Positions 26,979 through 36,442 of a DNA stretch of 64,000 nt are shown piece by piece (the first letter of the stretch is position 1; every line of letters starts with the position of its first letter). The stretch lies in contig JAPJOH010000006.1 of NCBI GenBank assembly GCA_030826265.1, forward strand, positions 40,250-104,249. The letters are read 5' to 3'. Below the pieces are notes generated by a model that was given only the letters and a program-made list of their open reading frames with translations, ran no database searches and was not told where the DNA came from. The position numbers and the translations under genes were made by a program. The DNA comes from Collinsella aerofaciens (GTDB taxonomy: Bacteria; Actinomycetota; Coriobacteriia; Coriobacteriales; Coriobacteriaceae).

Positions 26979-27266
26979 GTGCTCCTCATCGTTGTTTGTC
27001 ACCCTATGATAAAGTCTCGCGCCGACATCCCACGCGCTGCAGCAAAGTTTCAAAACGTGTTCGATGGCTCGATCTGATAACGATAACTCGGCCGCTTTAT
27101 CCAGTTTGTACTTGACAATCCCTTCGCCGAACGACGTGGTGCCGTTCGCCTACCGCGGTCTTTTATTTTCGCTTGAACACGCTAAAGTTGCATCTCAGCT
27201 TTTGGCGCGTGAAGTTGGATACGCGCAGTCGGCGGGCGTGCCCGTCGCGATTTGAAAGGACTTTGT

Positions 27267-28067
27267 ATGGGACTTTTCACTGGTAAGACCGTGATCGTCA
27301 CCGGCGGCGGCAAGGCCACGCTTAAGGACGGTTCCGCTGGCTCCATCGGCTACGGCATCGATATCGCATTTGCCAAGGAGGGCGCGAACCTCGTCATCAC
27401 CGGCCGCAACGTCGCCAAGCTCGAGGCCGCCAAGGAGTCTCTCGAGGCCGAGTACGGTGTCAAGGTTCTGCCTGTTCAGGCCGATGTCTCGGCTGGCCAG
27501 GATAACGAGGCCGTTGTCCAGAACGTCATCGACAAGGCCATTGAGGAGTTCGGCCGCATCGACGCCGTCGTCAACAATGCTCAGGCCAGCGCCTCGGGTG
27601 TGACCATCGCCGATCACACCATGGATCAGTTTAACCTGGCCATTTACTCCGGTCTGTATGCTACCTATCTGTACATGCAGAAGGCCTATCCGCACCTGAA
27701 GGAGACCAAGGGCTCCGTGGTCAACTTTGCCTCGGGCGCCGGCCTGTTTGGCAACTATGGCCAGTGCAGCTATGCTGCCGCCAAGGAGGGCATCCGCGGC
27801 CTGACCCGCGTTGCCGCCAACGAGTGGGGCAAGGACGGCATCAACGTCAATATCGTTTGCCCGCTTGCTTGGACCGCTGCGCTCGAGAACTTCCAGGATG
27901 CTTACCCCGAGGCTTTCAAGGCCAACGTCCACATGCCGCCGGCAGGCCACTACGGCGACGTCGAGAAGGAGATCGGCCGCGTGGTCGTTCAGCTCTGCGG
28001 TCCCGACTTTAAGTACATGAACGGCGAGACCGTCACCCTCGAGGGTGGCATGGGCCAGCGGCCGTAG
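27267..28067 (+). CDS. SDR oxidoreductase, 12-alpha-HSDH-like
   Basis: A 266-residue short-chain dehydrogenase. The coenzyme loop is TGGGKATLKDGSAGSIGYG, then NNAQASASG, the catalytic Ser in NFASGAGLFGN and YAAAKEGIRGL with the Tyr-Lys pair. TGRN after the second strand suits NADP(H). NNAQASASG, SGLYATY, FASGAGLFGN, GQCSYAAAKEGIRGL and the C-terminal LEGGMGQRP match, from memory, clostridial 12-alpha-hydroxysteroid dehydrogenase. That enzyme oxidises the 12-hydroxyl of cholate-type bile acids. The start at 27267 has AAAGGA upstream. Substrate is inferred; a steroid or other ketone reductase remains possible. Confidence 0.82.
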   Translation: MGLFTGKTVIVTGGGKATLKDGSAGSIGYGIDIAFAKEGANLVITGRNVAKLEAAKESLEAEYGVKVLPVQADVSAGQDNEAVVQNVIDKAIEEFGRIDAVVNNAQASASGVTIADHTMDQFNLAIYSGLYATYLYMQKAYPHLKETKGSVVNFASGAGLFGNYGQCSYAAAKEGIRGLTRVAANEWGKDGINVNIVCPLAWTAALENFQDAYPEAFKANVHMPPAGHYGDVEKEIGRVVVQLCGPDFKYMNGETVTLEGGMGQRP

Positions 28068-28069
28068 GG

Positions 28070-28236
28070 GTTACGCGGTTTTTCCAAACCGCGTAACGGC
28101 TCGACGCTGCGCGGTCACCAGGGCGACAACTTGTCATTCAAAGAGGGCGGCATGACCAGAAGGTCTATGCCGCCCTCTTTTCATGCCAATTTGTTCGCCC
28201 TGGCGACCGCTCGCTGACGTCGCCAGAGCATCGGCG
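28070..28236. repeat. Structured intergenic repeat, copy 2
   Basis: Same plan as 24956-25120 and again starting next to a stop codon. GTTACGCGGTTT pairs with AAACCGCGTAAC (28070-28097). The outer stem joins 28111-28126 with 28195-28210 (15 of 16 pairs plus one G-T). The inner stem is GAGGGCGGCATGACC with GGTCTATGCCGCCCTC (28143-28177). The tail is GCTGACGTCGCCAGAGCATC. Confidence 0.75.
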
Positions 28237-28270
28237 TTGCCTTGGCTGTTGGAGATGATCTCGTAGTCGT

Positions 28271-28358
28271 TGGGGACGTTCTTAAATGACTAGCTATAAG
28301 GGACACTCTTGCCGGCACTTGGGGACAGTCCCTAAGTGCCGGCAGATTGGGACACTTC
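28271..28358. repeat. GGGAC-core repeats with a perfect palindrome
   Basis: Four GGGAC motifs occur in 88 bases. At 28310-28344 TGCCGGCACTT pairs with AAGTGCCGGCA, and the loop GGGGACAGTCCCT pairs with itself, giving a 35-base palindrome. Confidence 0.65.
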
Positions 28359-28447
28359 TTTGCAAGATGGCGCTGAAGATTGTCCTCGACGACTAGTCGT
28401 TTAATGCATCAGTTTCTGTCGAGTCGGTGCGGTTTGCTGGTTGCCCG

Positions 28448-28453
28448 TATAAT
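28448..28453 (+). promoter_or_regulatory. Promoter -10 box of tgt
   Basis: TATAAT lies 38 bases before the tgt start. No good -35 hexamer is visible at the expected spacing. Confidence 0.4.
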
Positions 28454-28490
28454 GGTCTGCGTATGAACCGCAACCAAGGAGTTCCAGTTT

Positions 28491-29630
<1,140 letters not shown>

Positions 29631-29779
29631 GAGCGACAGACACGCTTGCAGAGCGTGGGCAACGGCAAAGGCTGAGCGGCAGCCGCTCGTCGCATTCGCG
29701 GACGCCGGCTGCGCGACCGCTGACCGATGCCTTGCAAGCGCATGATGCATCGTGGGTACCATACCGAATAGTTGATGTT

Positions 29780-29826
29780 CGGGCGGGTGTTTGACGCATG
29801 GCGTCGACCCCGCCCGTTTTTCTTTT
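29780..29826 (+). terminator. Rho-independent terminator after tgt
   Basis: CGGGCGGGT pairs with ACCCCGCCCG (one bulge), with an inner GACGC/GCGTC stem, followed by TTTTTCTTTTTC. Confidence 0.8.
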
Positions 29827-29843
29827 TCTCGATAGGAGCACCC

Positions 29844-30602
29844 ATGATTAAGAACGAGAACGTCGAGGGCGAGCCTGCCTACGACGAGACGTACCGCCGC
29901 GGTCCCGTGGTCATGCGCGGCCCCATGATTCCTAAGGACAATACGTACGCCAACCTGCTGGCGCCTGAGGAGTCGACCGACTGGCTGCATGCCGATCCGT
30001 GGCGCGTACTGCGCATCCAGGCCGAGTTTGTCGACGGCTTTGGCGCGCTTGCCGAGCTCGGACCTGCGGTGACCATCTTCGGTAGCGCCCGCACGCCCAA
30101 GACCGATCCGCTCTACAAGGCGGCGCGCACGGTCGGCCGTAAGATTGCCCAGCGCGGCGTGGCGGTTATCACCGGTGGCGGCCCCGGCATCATGGAGGCG
30201 GCCAACAGGGGAGCGGCGAGTGTCAACGGCAAGTCGGTCGGCTTGGGTATCGAGCTTCCGCACGAGCATGGGCTCAATAAATACGTGAACCTCGGCATGG
30301 ACTTCCGTTACTTCTTTGTGCGCAAGACCATGTTCGTCAAATACAGCTCGGGCGCTATCGTGTTTCCCGGCGGTTTTGGCACGCTCGACGAGATGTTCGA
30401 GGTGCTCACGCTGGTGCAGACGCACAAGGTCAAGCGCATGCCGCTTGTGCTGGTAGGCAGCGAGTACTGGCAGGGCCTATTCGACTGGCTCAACGGCCCG
30501 GTGATGAGCGCCGGTATGATCAGCCCACTCGATCCAGACCTCGTCCACATCACCGACGACCTCAACGAGGCCGTCGACATCGCCCTGAGCGGGCTGATGT
30601 AG
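29844..30602 (+). CDS. LOG-family protein (TIGR00730)
   Basis: A 252-residue Rossmann-fold protein of the LOG/lysine-decarboxylase-like family, whose studied members are cytokinin riboside 5'-monophosphate phosphoribohydrolases or nucleotide-cleaving enzymes. Seen: ITGGGPGIMEAANRGA (about residue 112) and the signature FPGGFGTLDEMFE (about 173), with the Arg of FVRKTMF before it. The N-terminal 60 residues are an extension. AGGAG lies before the ATG at 29844. Bacterial members probably act in nucleotide salvage; the exact substrate here is unknown. Confidence 0.9.
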   Translation: MIKNENVEGEPAYDETYRRGPVVMRGPMIPKDNTYANLLAPEESTDWLHADPWRVLRIQAEFVDGFGALAELGPAVTIFGSARTPKTDPLYKAARTVGRKIAQRGVAVITGGGPGIMEAANRGAASVNGKSVGLGIELPHEHGLNKYVNLGMDFRYFFVRKTMFVKYSSGAIVFPGGFGTLDEMFEVLTLVQTHKVKRMPLVLVGSEYWQGLFDWLNGPVMSAGMISPLDPDLVHITDDLNEAVDIALSGLM

Positions 30603-30633
30603 AGCAATCGTGCCCACCGCGACATGAATATGC

Positions 30634-30669
30634 ATGGCAATCTGATGCTTTCTAACGTCAGGTTGCCAT
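30634..30669. promoter_or_regulatory. Operator-like inverted repeat before the toxin-antitoxin genes
   Basis: ATGGCAATCTGA (30634-30645) and TCAGGTTGCCAT (30658-30669) are inverted with one mismatch, 48 bp before the antitoxin ATG. TATACT at 30680-30685 is a possible -10 box. Antitoxins of this kind usually bind such sites to repress their operon. Confidence 0.55.
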
Positions 30670-30716
30670 TTATATTGGGTATACTGATGCAAAAGACGAG
30701 GGCAAGGAGGTCGCGT

Positions 30717-31016
30717 ATGTCTACTGCAACGGTTAAGCCTACGACGGTTCGCATCGAAGAGGGACTCAAGGAACAGGCGACTGAGTTCTTGGATTCGGTC
30801 GGCCTCAGCCTCAATTCCTACCTCAATCTTGCCGTTCGGCAGCTGGTAAATCAGCGAAAGATTCCTTTTGAGATTGTAGGAAGGGCGGAGGTGCCCAACG
30901 AGGCGACGAGGCGTGCCATGGTGATCGCCGAGGCTCATGAGTTGGGGATTTTGCCGGACGATAGCCCGTCATTCAATAACGCTGATGAGCTTATATCGTT
31001 CCTCGATGAGGACTAG
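30717..31016 (+). CDS. RelB/DinJ-family antitoxin
   Basis: A 99-residue ribbon-helix-helix antitoxin. The N-terminal strand and first helix read TTVRIEEGLKEQATEFLDSV, followed by GLSLNSYLNLAVRQLVNQRK, typical of DinJ/RelB, and a flexible acidic C-terminus that would wrap the toxin. AAGGAGG is six bases before the ATG at 30717. The stop codon is two bases before the toxin ATG, so they form one operon. An inverted repeat upstream is the probable autoregulatory operator. Confidence 0.88.
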   Translation: MSTATVKPTTVRIEEGLKEQATEFLDSVGLSLNSYLNLAVRQLVNQRKIPFEIVGRAEVPNEATRRAMVIAEAHELGILPDDSPSFNNADELISFLDED

Positions 31017-31018
31017 CG

Positions 31019-31327
31019 ATGTTTGAGATTAAAGTCGAGGCTCAGTTTAAGGCGGATTACAAACGGACGATGCGTATCCATCCGCAGCTAAAGAGTGAGT
31101 TTAAGGCGGCAGTCGCAGAGCTTGCAGCTCACGGCTCGCTTCCCGCGGAATATGGCGCCCATGAGCTTTCAAACCCGGGCGGAAACTACAACGGCCACAT
31201 CGATTTCCACCTATCCGATGGCTTGGTCGACGTGGTCGTTCTCTACTTACCGCATAAGACTAATCCTGTGATCCGGCTGGTCAGAATGGGCTCGCATGAG
31301 GAGCTGTTCCAGGGCCCGCAGGGCTGA
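31019..31327 (+). CDS. YafQ-family mRNA interferase toxin
   Basis: A 102-residue RelE-superfamily toxin of the YafQ type, which cuts mRNA on the ribosome. The N-terminus MFEIKVEAQFKADYKRTMRI is typical. The C-terminal half has NGHIDFHLSDG and RMGSHEELF, matching the catalytic His/Asp positions and the late His-x-x-x-Phe of YafQ. It is therefore probably active. It begins two bases after the antitoxin stop. A palindromic repeat that may act as a terminator follows at 31343-31405. Confidence 0.88.
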   Translation: MFEIKVEAQFKADYKRTMRIHPQLKSEFKAAVAELAAHGSLPAEYGAHELSNPGGNYNGHIDFHLSDGLVDVVVLYLPHKTNPVIRLVRMGSHEELFQGPQG

Positions 31328-31342
31328 TTGCCGATTTCTAAG

Positions 31343-31405
31343 TTGCGGTGAAATAGGGACTGATTGGCGGCTGATAAGCCAAAAACAGTCCCTATTTCAC
31401 CGCAA
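31343..31405. repeat. Palindromic repeat, TTGCGGTGAAATA type, copy 1
   Basis: TTGCGGTGAAATAGGGACTG (31343-31362) is perfectly inverted at 31386-31405, with an inner GGCTGATAAGCC. It sits between the convergent toxin and helicase genes and could end both transcripts. A relative is at 37902-37970. Confidence 0.75.
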
Positions 31406-34403
31406 GTGATGGGGATGTCCCGCTTGTTGATGCAGCTTTCGGTTCTCCTCTTCGCTGGATTTCGTCCAAAAGCTCGGCGGCAACTTCGCTGCTTTTGAAA
31501 CGAATGCTGCAATCCTCATTCTTGGGAAAAGCCAGTAATGGAATGGTTCCGTACCAGACGGTTTCCTCGTCAATCACTGCCGCGCACAAACGCCCTTCAG
31601 TTTTGACGGAATAGTCGATGCCCATTTCGGCAAAGACCGCCTTCGCGTCATCGCGCGGAGTTGAGGCAACGATTATCTCAATGCTAATTCCTCGAGTCAT
31701 GGAGCTGGTGAGTGAATCCTTGAGTTTCGTAAGGCATGCGGAAGATGCATAGGGGGCGGCGATGAAAACGTTCTTCGTGGCATTGACGATATCTTTGTTT
31801 AGGGTCTCAAGGAAATGCGAAGAGTCAATTAGAATGTTTGCCTCGGCTTGGCTGGCGTCTTTCGCTACATAAACCTCGTACCCGAGCTTGGCGTAGGTCT
31901 TGAGTCTTTTCTGGTACATTCGGGCGAGCATGGGTATCGACAGGTCAACGTAGTCGTATATCTCAACCCGCCGCTTGCCCTCGTGACTTCTATGCAGTCT
32001 GCCCGCCTGCTGCGTGATGCTGCCGTCCCACGATATCGGCGTGGCAATGAGGATAGTGTCAAGGTAGGACAGATCGAAGCCCTCGCCCAGAAGGCTTTCG
32101 GTGGCGACGATGATTCGATGTTCGTGTTCGAAGCAGGGAAGACTGTTCAGTATCGCTTTTCTTTCTTTGGCGTCGATTTCCCCGGTCAGGAGAATGGGTT
32201 CGTGTCCTCGGTCTTTAAGCAGCCTGAACAGCTCCTCGGCATGCTTTTTCCTTTTAGACAGCACGAGCGGATGCCGACCGTTTGACGCAGCTTCAAGAGC
32301 GTCGTTGACAATCAATTCGTTTCTAGCTGCATGCGTGCACAGCAGGTCGAGAATCTGATTGAAGCTTGCGCCCGGCTCGTAGGCGGGTAGTCGAATTCCG
32401 GTAAAACGAGGCCGTACGATGCGATGGATGCCCTGCTGGATTGCTTGCTTTTTTGGATCTATGACATAGCGAAGTGGGCCGCAGAGCATAAAGAGCGCCC
32501 GCGTGAGACCGTCGGAGCGCTCGGGCGTCGCGGAAAGGCCGTATACGTATTTGGCCGGGGCAGACTTGAGAACAAGCTCGAGCTGTGGCGCGGCGGCATG
32601 GTGACATTCGTCGCAGATAATGAGACCGTAATTGCGAACGAGCTGCTTGGCTATCGGCTCTCCGGTTTGGCGGTCTTTGCCAGACAGCGATTGAAACGAA
32701 GCGACGTCGACGAGGCCACTTACGGCGGTTTTGCCCCCTCCTATTTGTCCGATGACCGGAGGCTGTCTTTTGCTGATTCGTCCTTTTGGAGTTCGGACGG
32801 GTTCTCTGTTGTCCGTAATGTCGAGGAACTGCTCGAGCTGAGATCTCCATTGAGCTATGAGCGCGGTCTTGGGAACGATGACAAGCGTTGGAAGGCCAAT
32901 GGCGGCAATAAGGTAAGCCCCAATGACTGTTTTACCGAAGCCTGTCGGCGCGGACATGATTCCATCTTCGTATCCAAGTAGCTGCTCAGCGGCGATTTGC
33001 TGTTCAGGGCGAAGGGCGCCTTTAAATGTCATCACAATTTGATTGCCGGATTTGCGTTCGTCTGAATAGTGGGCAGTAACGCCGGTTTCTCGGAGCAGCT
33101 GCTCAAGCTGAGTTTTGCAGCCCCGGGGAATCGCAACATAACCATCTCTCAGTTCGCTGAGGTCTATAAGTCGCGGTTTACCGAATACCGATTGATGCAT
33201 GGCTTGTGCTCGATAGAATTCTGGGTTGGCGAATGTTGCGAGCCCGCGGATTTCCATTTGAGCTGCAGGACTCAGAGACTTTTCGGGGATGTAGAGCATA
33301 TCGGCTTGCGTGACGGGCAGCGATGAAGGAAAGTCCCGCGATGTGAGCGGTAGCCGCTTTCGTGGTTTTTGGGCATATCGTTTGGTCTTGTTTGCGACCG
33401 TAACTGTTGCTAGCCCGTGTGGGTTGTCCCCAGTGGTCTCGATCAGATTTTGCACTGTCGAGCGCGGAATCAGCTGGACTTGCGACAGATAAAGCCATTG
33501 GTCGGGAAAGGGCTCGAATTGTTCGTCTACAAATACGCTGTTTCCTTCACGTTGTGCCTTGCCTTGAAAGGGAAGTGCGATGAGGTTTCCAAAACCTCCA
33601 TCGGGAATAGTGTCCTGAGCGGGTAGCATTCGATCAAAGGCCTCGAACGTGATTGTCTTATTAAGCGCCGCAGCTTCGGTTATAAGGCAACTTCCAAACT
33701 CTCTGGCAGCCTTTGCGCTGATTGGCTCGAGAAAGAAAAACCAGATGTGTGCGCCGTTGCCGGACCTTGAGCGCTCGACGGCGGCGTTAATGTTCCGTCG
33801 TTTTGCAACAAGCCGTACGACATTTGTTGCCTCTTTCCAGTCTGCTTTGTCAAAATCGATGACGAGAACTTTCGTATTGCAGTTCTTGTCGAGTACATAT
33901 TGCCCGAGGACATCGCGGAACCGGTCATCGTTGCCTTTAAAGTGAGCAATGATTGCGGCATCGCTTAATTCGGGGAAGACGCGATTGTGGCATTCTGCGC
34001 ATTTGACTTTTTGATGGGCTGCTTTGGGACAAATTCCCGGCTTCCACTCGTTTGCGCAAGCGGGCGTATAGCCGATGCCCCCGTCTTTTCTGCGATATCC
34101 ATGAGCGTAAACATCTTTACGCCCGGTAAAGAGGCTGCGAAAGAGCTCGAGTTTGTCACGTGCTGGGCTCGCACTGGTGACGATGCCCTCGGTCTGTGCA
34201 TGTTCGTCGAAAGATTTGCCGGCTTTGTCCCATTCTTCGAGTGTCGCGTAACGGATGTCTGGACCGTTGCTACAGATGACGATTTGCTTACGCGGATCCG
34301 AAGCGTGGACAACCGTTTTATTGAGTTTGAATAAGGCGTTCCCGAAAAGGGCGTATTGATGCACGGCGTTGCTCATTTGAATGCCATTCTTGTCTGCGTT
34401 CAT
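31392..34403 (-). CDS. TOTE-type primase-helicase-PLD conflict protein
   Basis: A 1003-residue three-part protein. An N-terminal archaeo-eukaryotic-primase domain has a zinc knuckle (Cys125, Cys135, Cys138), the metal motif VLVIDFDKADW (Asp183, Asp185), SGNGAHIWFFF (His219) and FGNLIALPFQG. A superfamily 2 helicase follows: APTGFGKT (485-492), DECH (598-601), SATPERSDG and QQAGRLHR. The C-terminal PLD-like domain ends near WYGTIPLLAF and lacks a clear HxK motif. This layout matches the TOTE conflict-system primase family, thought to act against invading DNA. Codon use looks more AT-rich than that of neighbours. The start is uncertain (ATG 34403 or 34376), as neither has a good ribosome binding site. 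Confidence 0.85.
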   Translation of the reverse strand: MNADKNGIQMSNAVHQYALFGNALFKLNKTVVHASDPRKQIVICSNGPDIRYATLEEWDKAGKSFDEHAQTEGIVTSASPARDKLELFRSLFTGRKDVYAHGYRRKDGGIGYTPACANEWKPGICPKAAHQKVKCAECHNRVFPELSDAAIIAHFKGNDDRFRDVLGQYVLDKNCNTKVLVIDFDKADWKEATNVVRLVAKRRNINAAVERSRSGNGAHIWFFFLEPISAKAAREFGSCLITEAAALNKTITFEAFDRMLPAQDTIPDGGFGNLIALPFQGKAQREGNSVFVDEQFEPFPDQWLYLSQVQLIPRSTVQNLIETTGDNPHGLATVTVANKTKRYAQKPRKRLPLTSRDFPSSLPVTQADMLYIPEKSLSPAAQMEIRGLATFANPEFYRAQAMHQSVFGKPRLIDLSELRDGYVAIPRGCKTQLEQLLRETGVTAHYSDERKSGNQIVMTFKGALRPEQQIAAEQLLGYEDGIMSAPTGFGKTVIGAYLIAAIGLPTLVIVPKTALIAQWRSQLEQFLDITDNREPVRTPKGRISKRQPPVIGQIGGGKTAVSGLVDVASFQSLSGKDRQTGEPIAKQLVRNYGLIICDECHHAAAPQLELVLKSAPAKYVYGLSATPERSDGLTRALFMLCGPLRYVIDPKKQAIQQGIHRIVRPRFTGIRLPAYEPGASFNQILDLLCTHAARNELIVNDALEAASNGRHPLVLSKRKKHAEELFRLLKDRGHEPILLTGEIDAKERKAILNSLPCFEHEHRIIVATESLLGEGFDLSYLDTILIATPISWDGSITQQAGRLHRSHEGKRRVEIYDYVDLSIPMLARMYQKRLKTYAKLGYEVYVAKDASQAEANILIDSSHFLETLNKDIVNATKNVFIAAPYASSACLTKLKDSLTSSMTRGISIEIIVASTPRDDAKAVFAEMGIDYSVKTEGRLCAAVIDEETVWYGTIPLLAFPKNEDCSIRFKSSEVAAELLDEIQRRGEPKAASTSGTSPSLAVK

Positions 34404-34711
34404 TGGGATGAGGGTACGCCATTTCGGCTATTTGAGATACTCGACTTTGATTTTGGTTCGGTGATAGTGGGGTGCCGCTCCGTGAGCGGCATTCGGCGGT
34501 TCGCTGTCTTTCGACTATTCGGCCCCTTTCCCACCGCAATTCCTAAAGGGATGCCGGCGCGCCTTGAGTTGGGGTGCACCGGCATGATGGCTTTGCTACG
34601 GCTGGCTGTACCTTGGTTGTTCGATAGCTCCTGCCTGCCCGATCTTGTCAGGCTGGTATTTGTTGGCGCTGGACGTTTGCCCAGATAAAACATGTCAAAA
34701 TAAACCTGTCC
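34404..34711. other. Intergenic, 308 bp
   Basis: AT-richer than neighbouring genes and without a supported reading frame. It holds a small hairpin GCCGCTCCGTGAGCGGC (about 34473-34489) and half of a GGGACAGG-type repeat at 34674-34727. The helicase promoter should be here. Confidence 0.5.
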
Positions 34712-34727
34712 CTATTTGGCAGGTTGG
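34674..34727. repeat. GGGACAGGTTTATTTT repeat, partial copy
   Basis: The segment CGTTTGCCCAGATAAAAC followed by CAAAATAAACCTGTCCCT is nearly identical to the right half of the repeat at 41949-42073. Confidence 0.65.
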
Positions 34728-35572
34728 TAGCGGGGGCAGTAGCTGATGGCGATGGCGTCGACGCCTACGTGGGTGGCGATGGTGCAGCCGATGGGGCCGG
34801 TGCCGGCGTCTACGTAGTCCTGGCCCGCGAGCGCCTCGTTGACAAGTTCCTGCTCCTCGGCGGCGCCGGTCGTGAGCACACGCACGCTGGAGCCTGGATG
34901 TTCGGCCAAAAATGCGAGGCAGTCGGCCATGGTGTTGGCGACGATGCGCTTGGCGCCGCGGCCCTTTTTGACGGCCTTGATCTCGCCCGATTTCCACTCC
35001 GGCGAAACGGCCAGGCGAATGTTGAGCATCTGCGTGAGCTGGCCGGCGAGTTTAGGTGCGCGGCCGTTCTTGACCAGGTTCTCGAGCGTGCGGGGAATCA
35101 GCAGCAGATGGGCGTCGGGCAGGGTCGCGCGGATCTGCGCCTCGGTCTCGTCCAGGCTGCGGCCGTCCTCGCGCATGGCCAGCGCGTACTCCACCAGTAG
35201 GCCTTCGGCGCCCGAGCCGGTGCGCGAATCGATGCAGCGCACGTCGAGCTCGTGGGTCTCGGCCACCAGGCTGGCGTTGGCATAGCAGGCGGACCACTCG
35301 CTGCACAGCGAGATAAAGATCGCGTTATCGTGGCCGTCGGCGAGCACGCGGTCAAAGAGCGCCTTGAACTCGCCGGCGCTCGGCTGCGAGGTGTGCGGCA
35401 GCTGCTCGGAGCCGGCCATGCGGGCGACGTACTCCTGGGCGGTAATCTGCACCTGGTCGAGCAGGTCCTCGCCTTCGATAATCACATGCAGCGGAATCAC
35501 GTAAATGCCGAGCTCTTGGGCACGGGCGGGGGAAATGTCCGACGTGGAGTCGGTTATGATGGCAAAAGACAT
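34712..35572 (-). CDS. DegV-family fatty-acid-binding protein
   Basis: A 286-residue DegV protein, the lipid-binding FakB-type partner of fatty acid kinase. Seen: the N-terminal IITDSTSDISPARAQELGIY, then LPHTSQPSAGEFKALFD, IDSRTGSGAEGLLVEYAL and the C-terminal GPIGCTIATHVGVDAIAISY. The start at ATG 35572 has GAAAGGTG upstream. It is intact, unlike the paralogue at 16625-17515. No FakA gene is in the window. Confidence 0.93.
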   Translation of the reverse strand: MSFAIITDSTSDISPARAQELGIYVIPLHVIIEGEDLLDQVQITAQEYVARMAGSEQLPHTSQPSAGEFKALFDRVLADGHDNAIFISLCSEWSACYANASLVAETHELDVRCIDSRTGSGAEGLLVEYALAMREDGRSLDETEAQIRATLPDAHLLLIPRTLENLVKNGRAPKLAGQLTQMLNIRLAVSPEWKSGEIKAVKKGRGAKRIVANTMADCLAFLAEHPGSSVRVLTTGAAEEQELVNEALAGQDYVDAGTGPIGCTIATHVGVDAIAISYCPRYQPAK

Positions 35573-35728
35573 AATTGCACCTTTCGTTGGGGCGCTTGCG
35601 CGCCGCCTTCTGAGAGCAAAGTGCGACAAGTATAGTTGAGTCGCTCCACATTACTAGGTTCAATTGTTGAATAGTCAACAGTTTGAAGTGTCGGTGTGGA
35701 AATCGCCAACTGGGGAAGAGGGATATCG

Positions 35729-36396
35729 ATGGCGGCATTACAGCTATGCGAGCGGCCGATTGTGCTGTTCGATTTTGACGGCACGGTGGCCGATACGGGC
35801 CGGGCGGTGATGACCTCGACGCGCAAGACGCTGGCTGCGCGCGGGTTTTCGGAAGCGCAGATGGGCGACCTGCGCCGCATGATTGGGCCGCCCCTGTGGA
35901 AGAGCTTCCACGACTTTTACGGCTTTACGCGTGAGGAGTCGCTCGTAGTGGCCGACGAGTACCGCGCCTTTTTTGACGAGCTGGGGCCGGAGGAGTATCC
36001 CGTGTTCGACGGGATTCCCGAGCTGCTCGATGGGCTCGCGGCGCAGGGGCATCGCATGGCCGTGGCGACCTCGCGCATGGAGGCAAAGTGTATCGACATG
36101 GTGAATGAACTGGGTCTTTGCCAGTTCGAAGCCGTGGTTGGCATGAATCCGCCGCAGGGACGCGAGACCAAGGCGGATTCGGTGCGCGACGCGCTGGCGG
36201 CCCTGGGCGCGACCGCGGACGAGGCGTGATGATCGGCGATCGCTTTAACGATGTGGAGGGCGCGCATGCGATGGGCGTGCCGTGCATCGGCATCTATTCG
36301 GGCGCGGCGGCGCCGGGGGAGCACGAGGCCGCGGGCGCCGATGCGGTGGTGCGCTCGGTGGCCGAGCTTGCTAAACTTTTCTATATAAGTATGTGA
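35729..36396 (+). pseudogene. HAD-superfamily phosphatase gene with a frameshift
   Basis: A HAD hydrolase (phosphoglycolate-phosphatase-like) split between two frames. The first part has motif I VLFDFDGTVADTGRA, motif II VATSRME and the motif III Lys in RETKADSVRDAL, and stops at TGA 36227-36229. The next frame begins at once with motif IV, MIGDRFNDVEGAHAMGVP, and runs to the natural end at 36396. Adding one base in GAGGCGTGATG would restore DEA-V-MIGD. The first frame alone lacks the metal-binding Asp pair, so it would be inactive. A recent mutation or a sequence error are both possible. Confidence 0.8.
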
Positions 36397-36442
36397 TGTG
36401 AGTGGCGGGCAAGCTCGCCACTCATTGGTAAGGAGGTCGTCC

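Larger units (their letters stand above)
28068..28490. other. Intergenic, 423 bp, filled by repeats
   Basis: Contains the second copy of the structured repeat (28070-28236), GGGAC-core repeats (28271-28358) and a TATAAT box before tgt (28448-28453). No gene is supported. Confidence 0.6.

Noticed and set aside
27064..27255. Plus-strand ORF of 63 codons upstream of the HSDH-like gene
   Set aside because: No ribosome binding site and no recognisable motif; it lies in the divergent promoter region.
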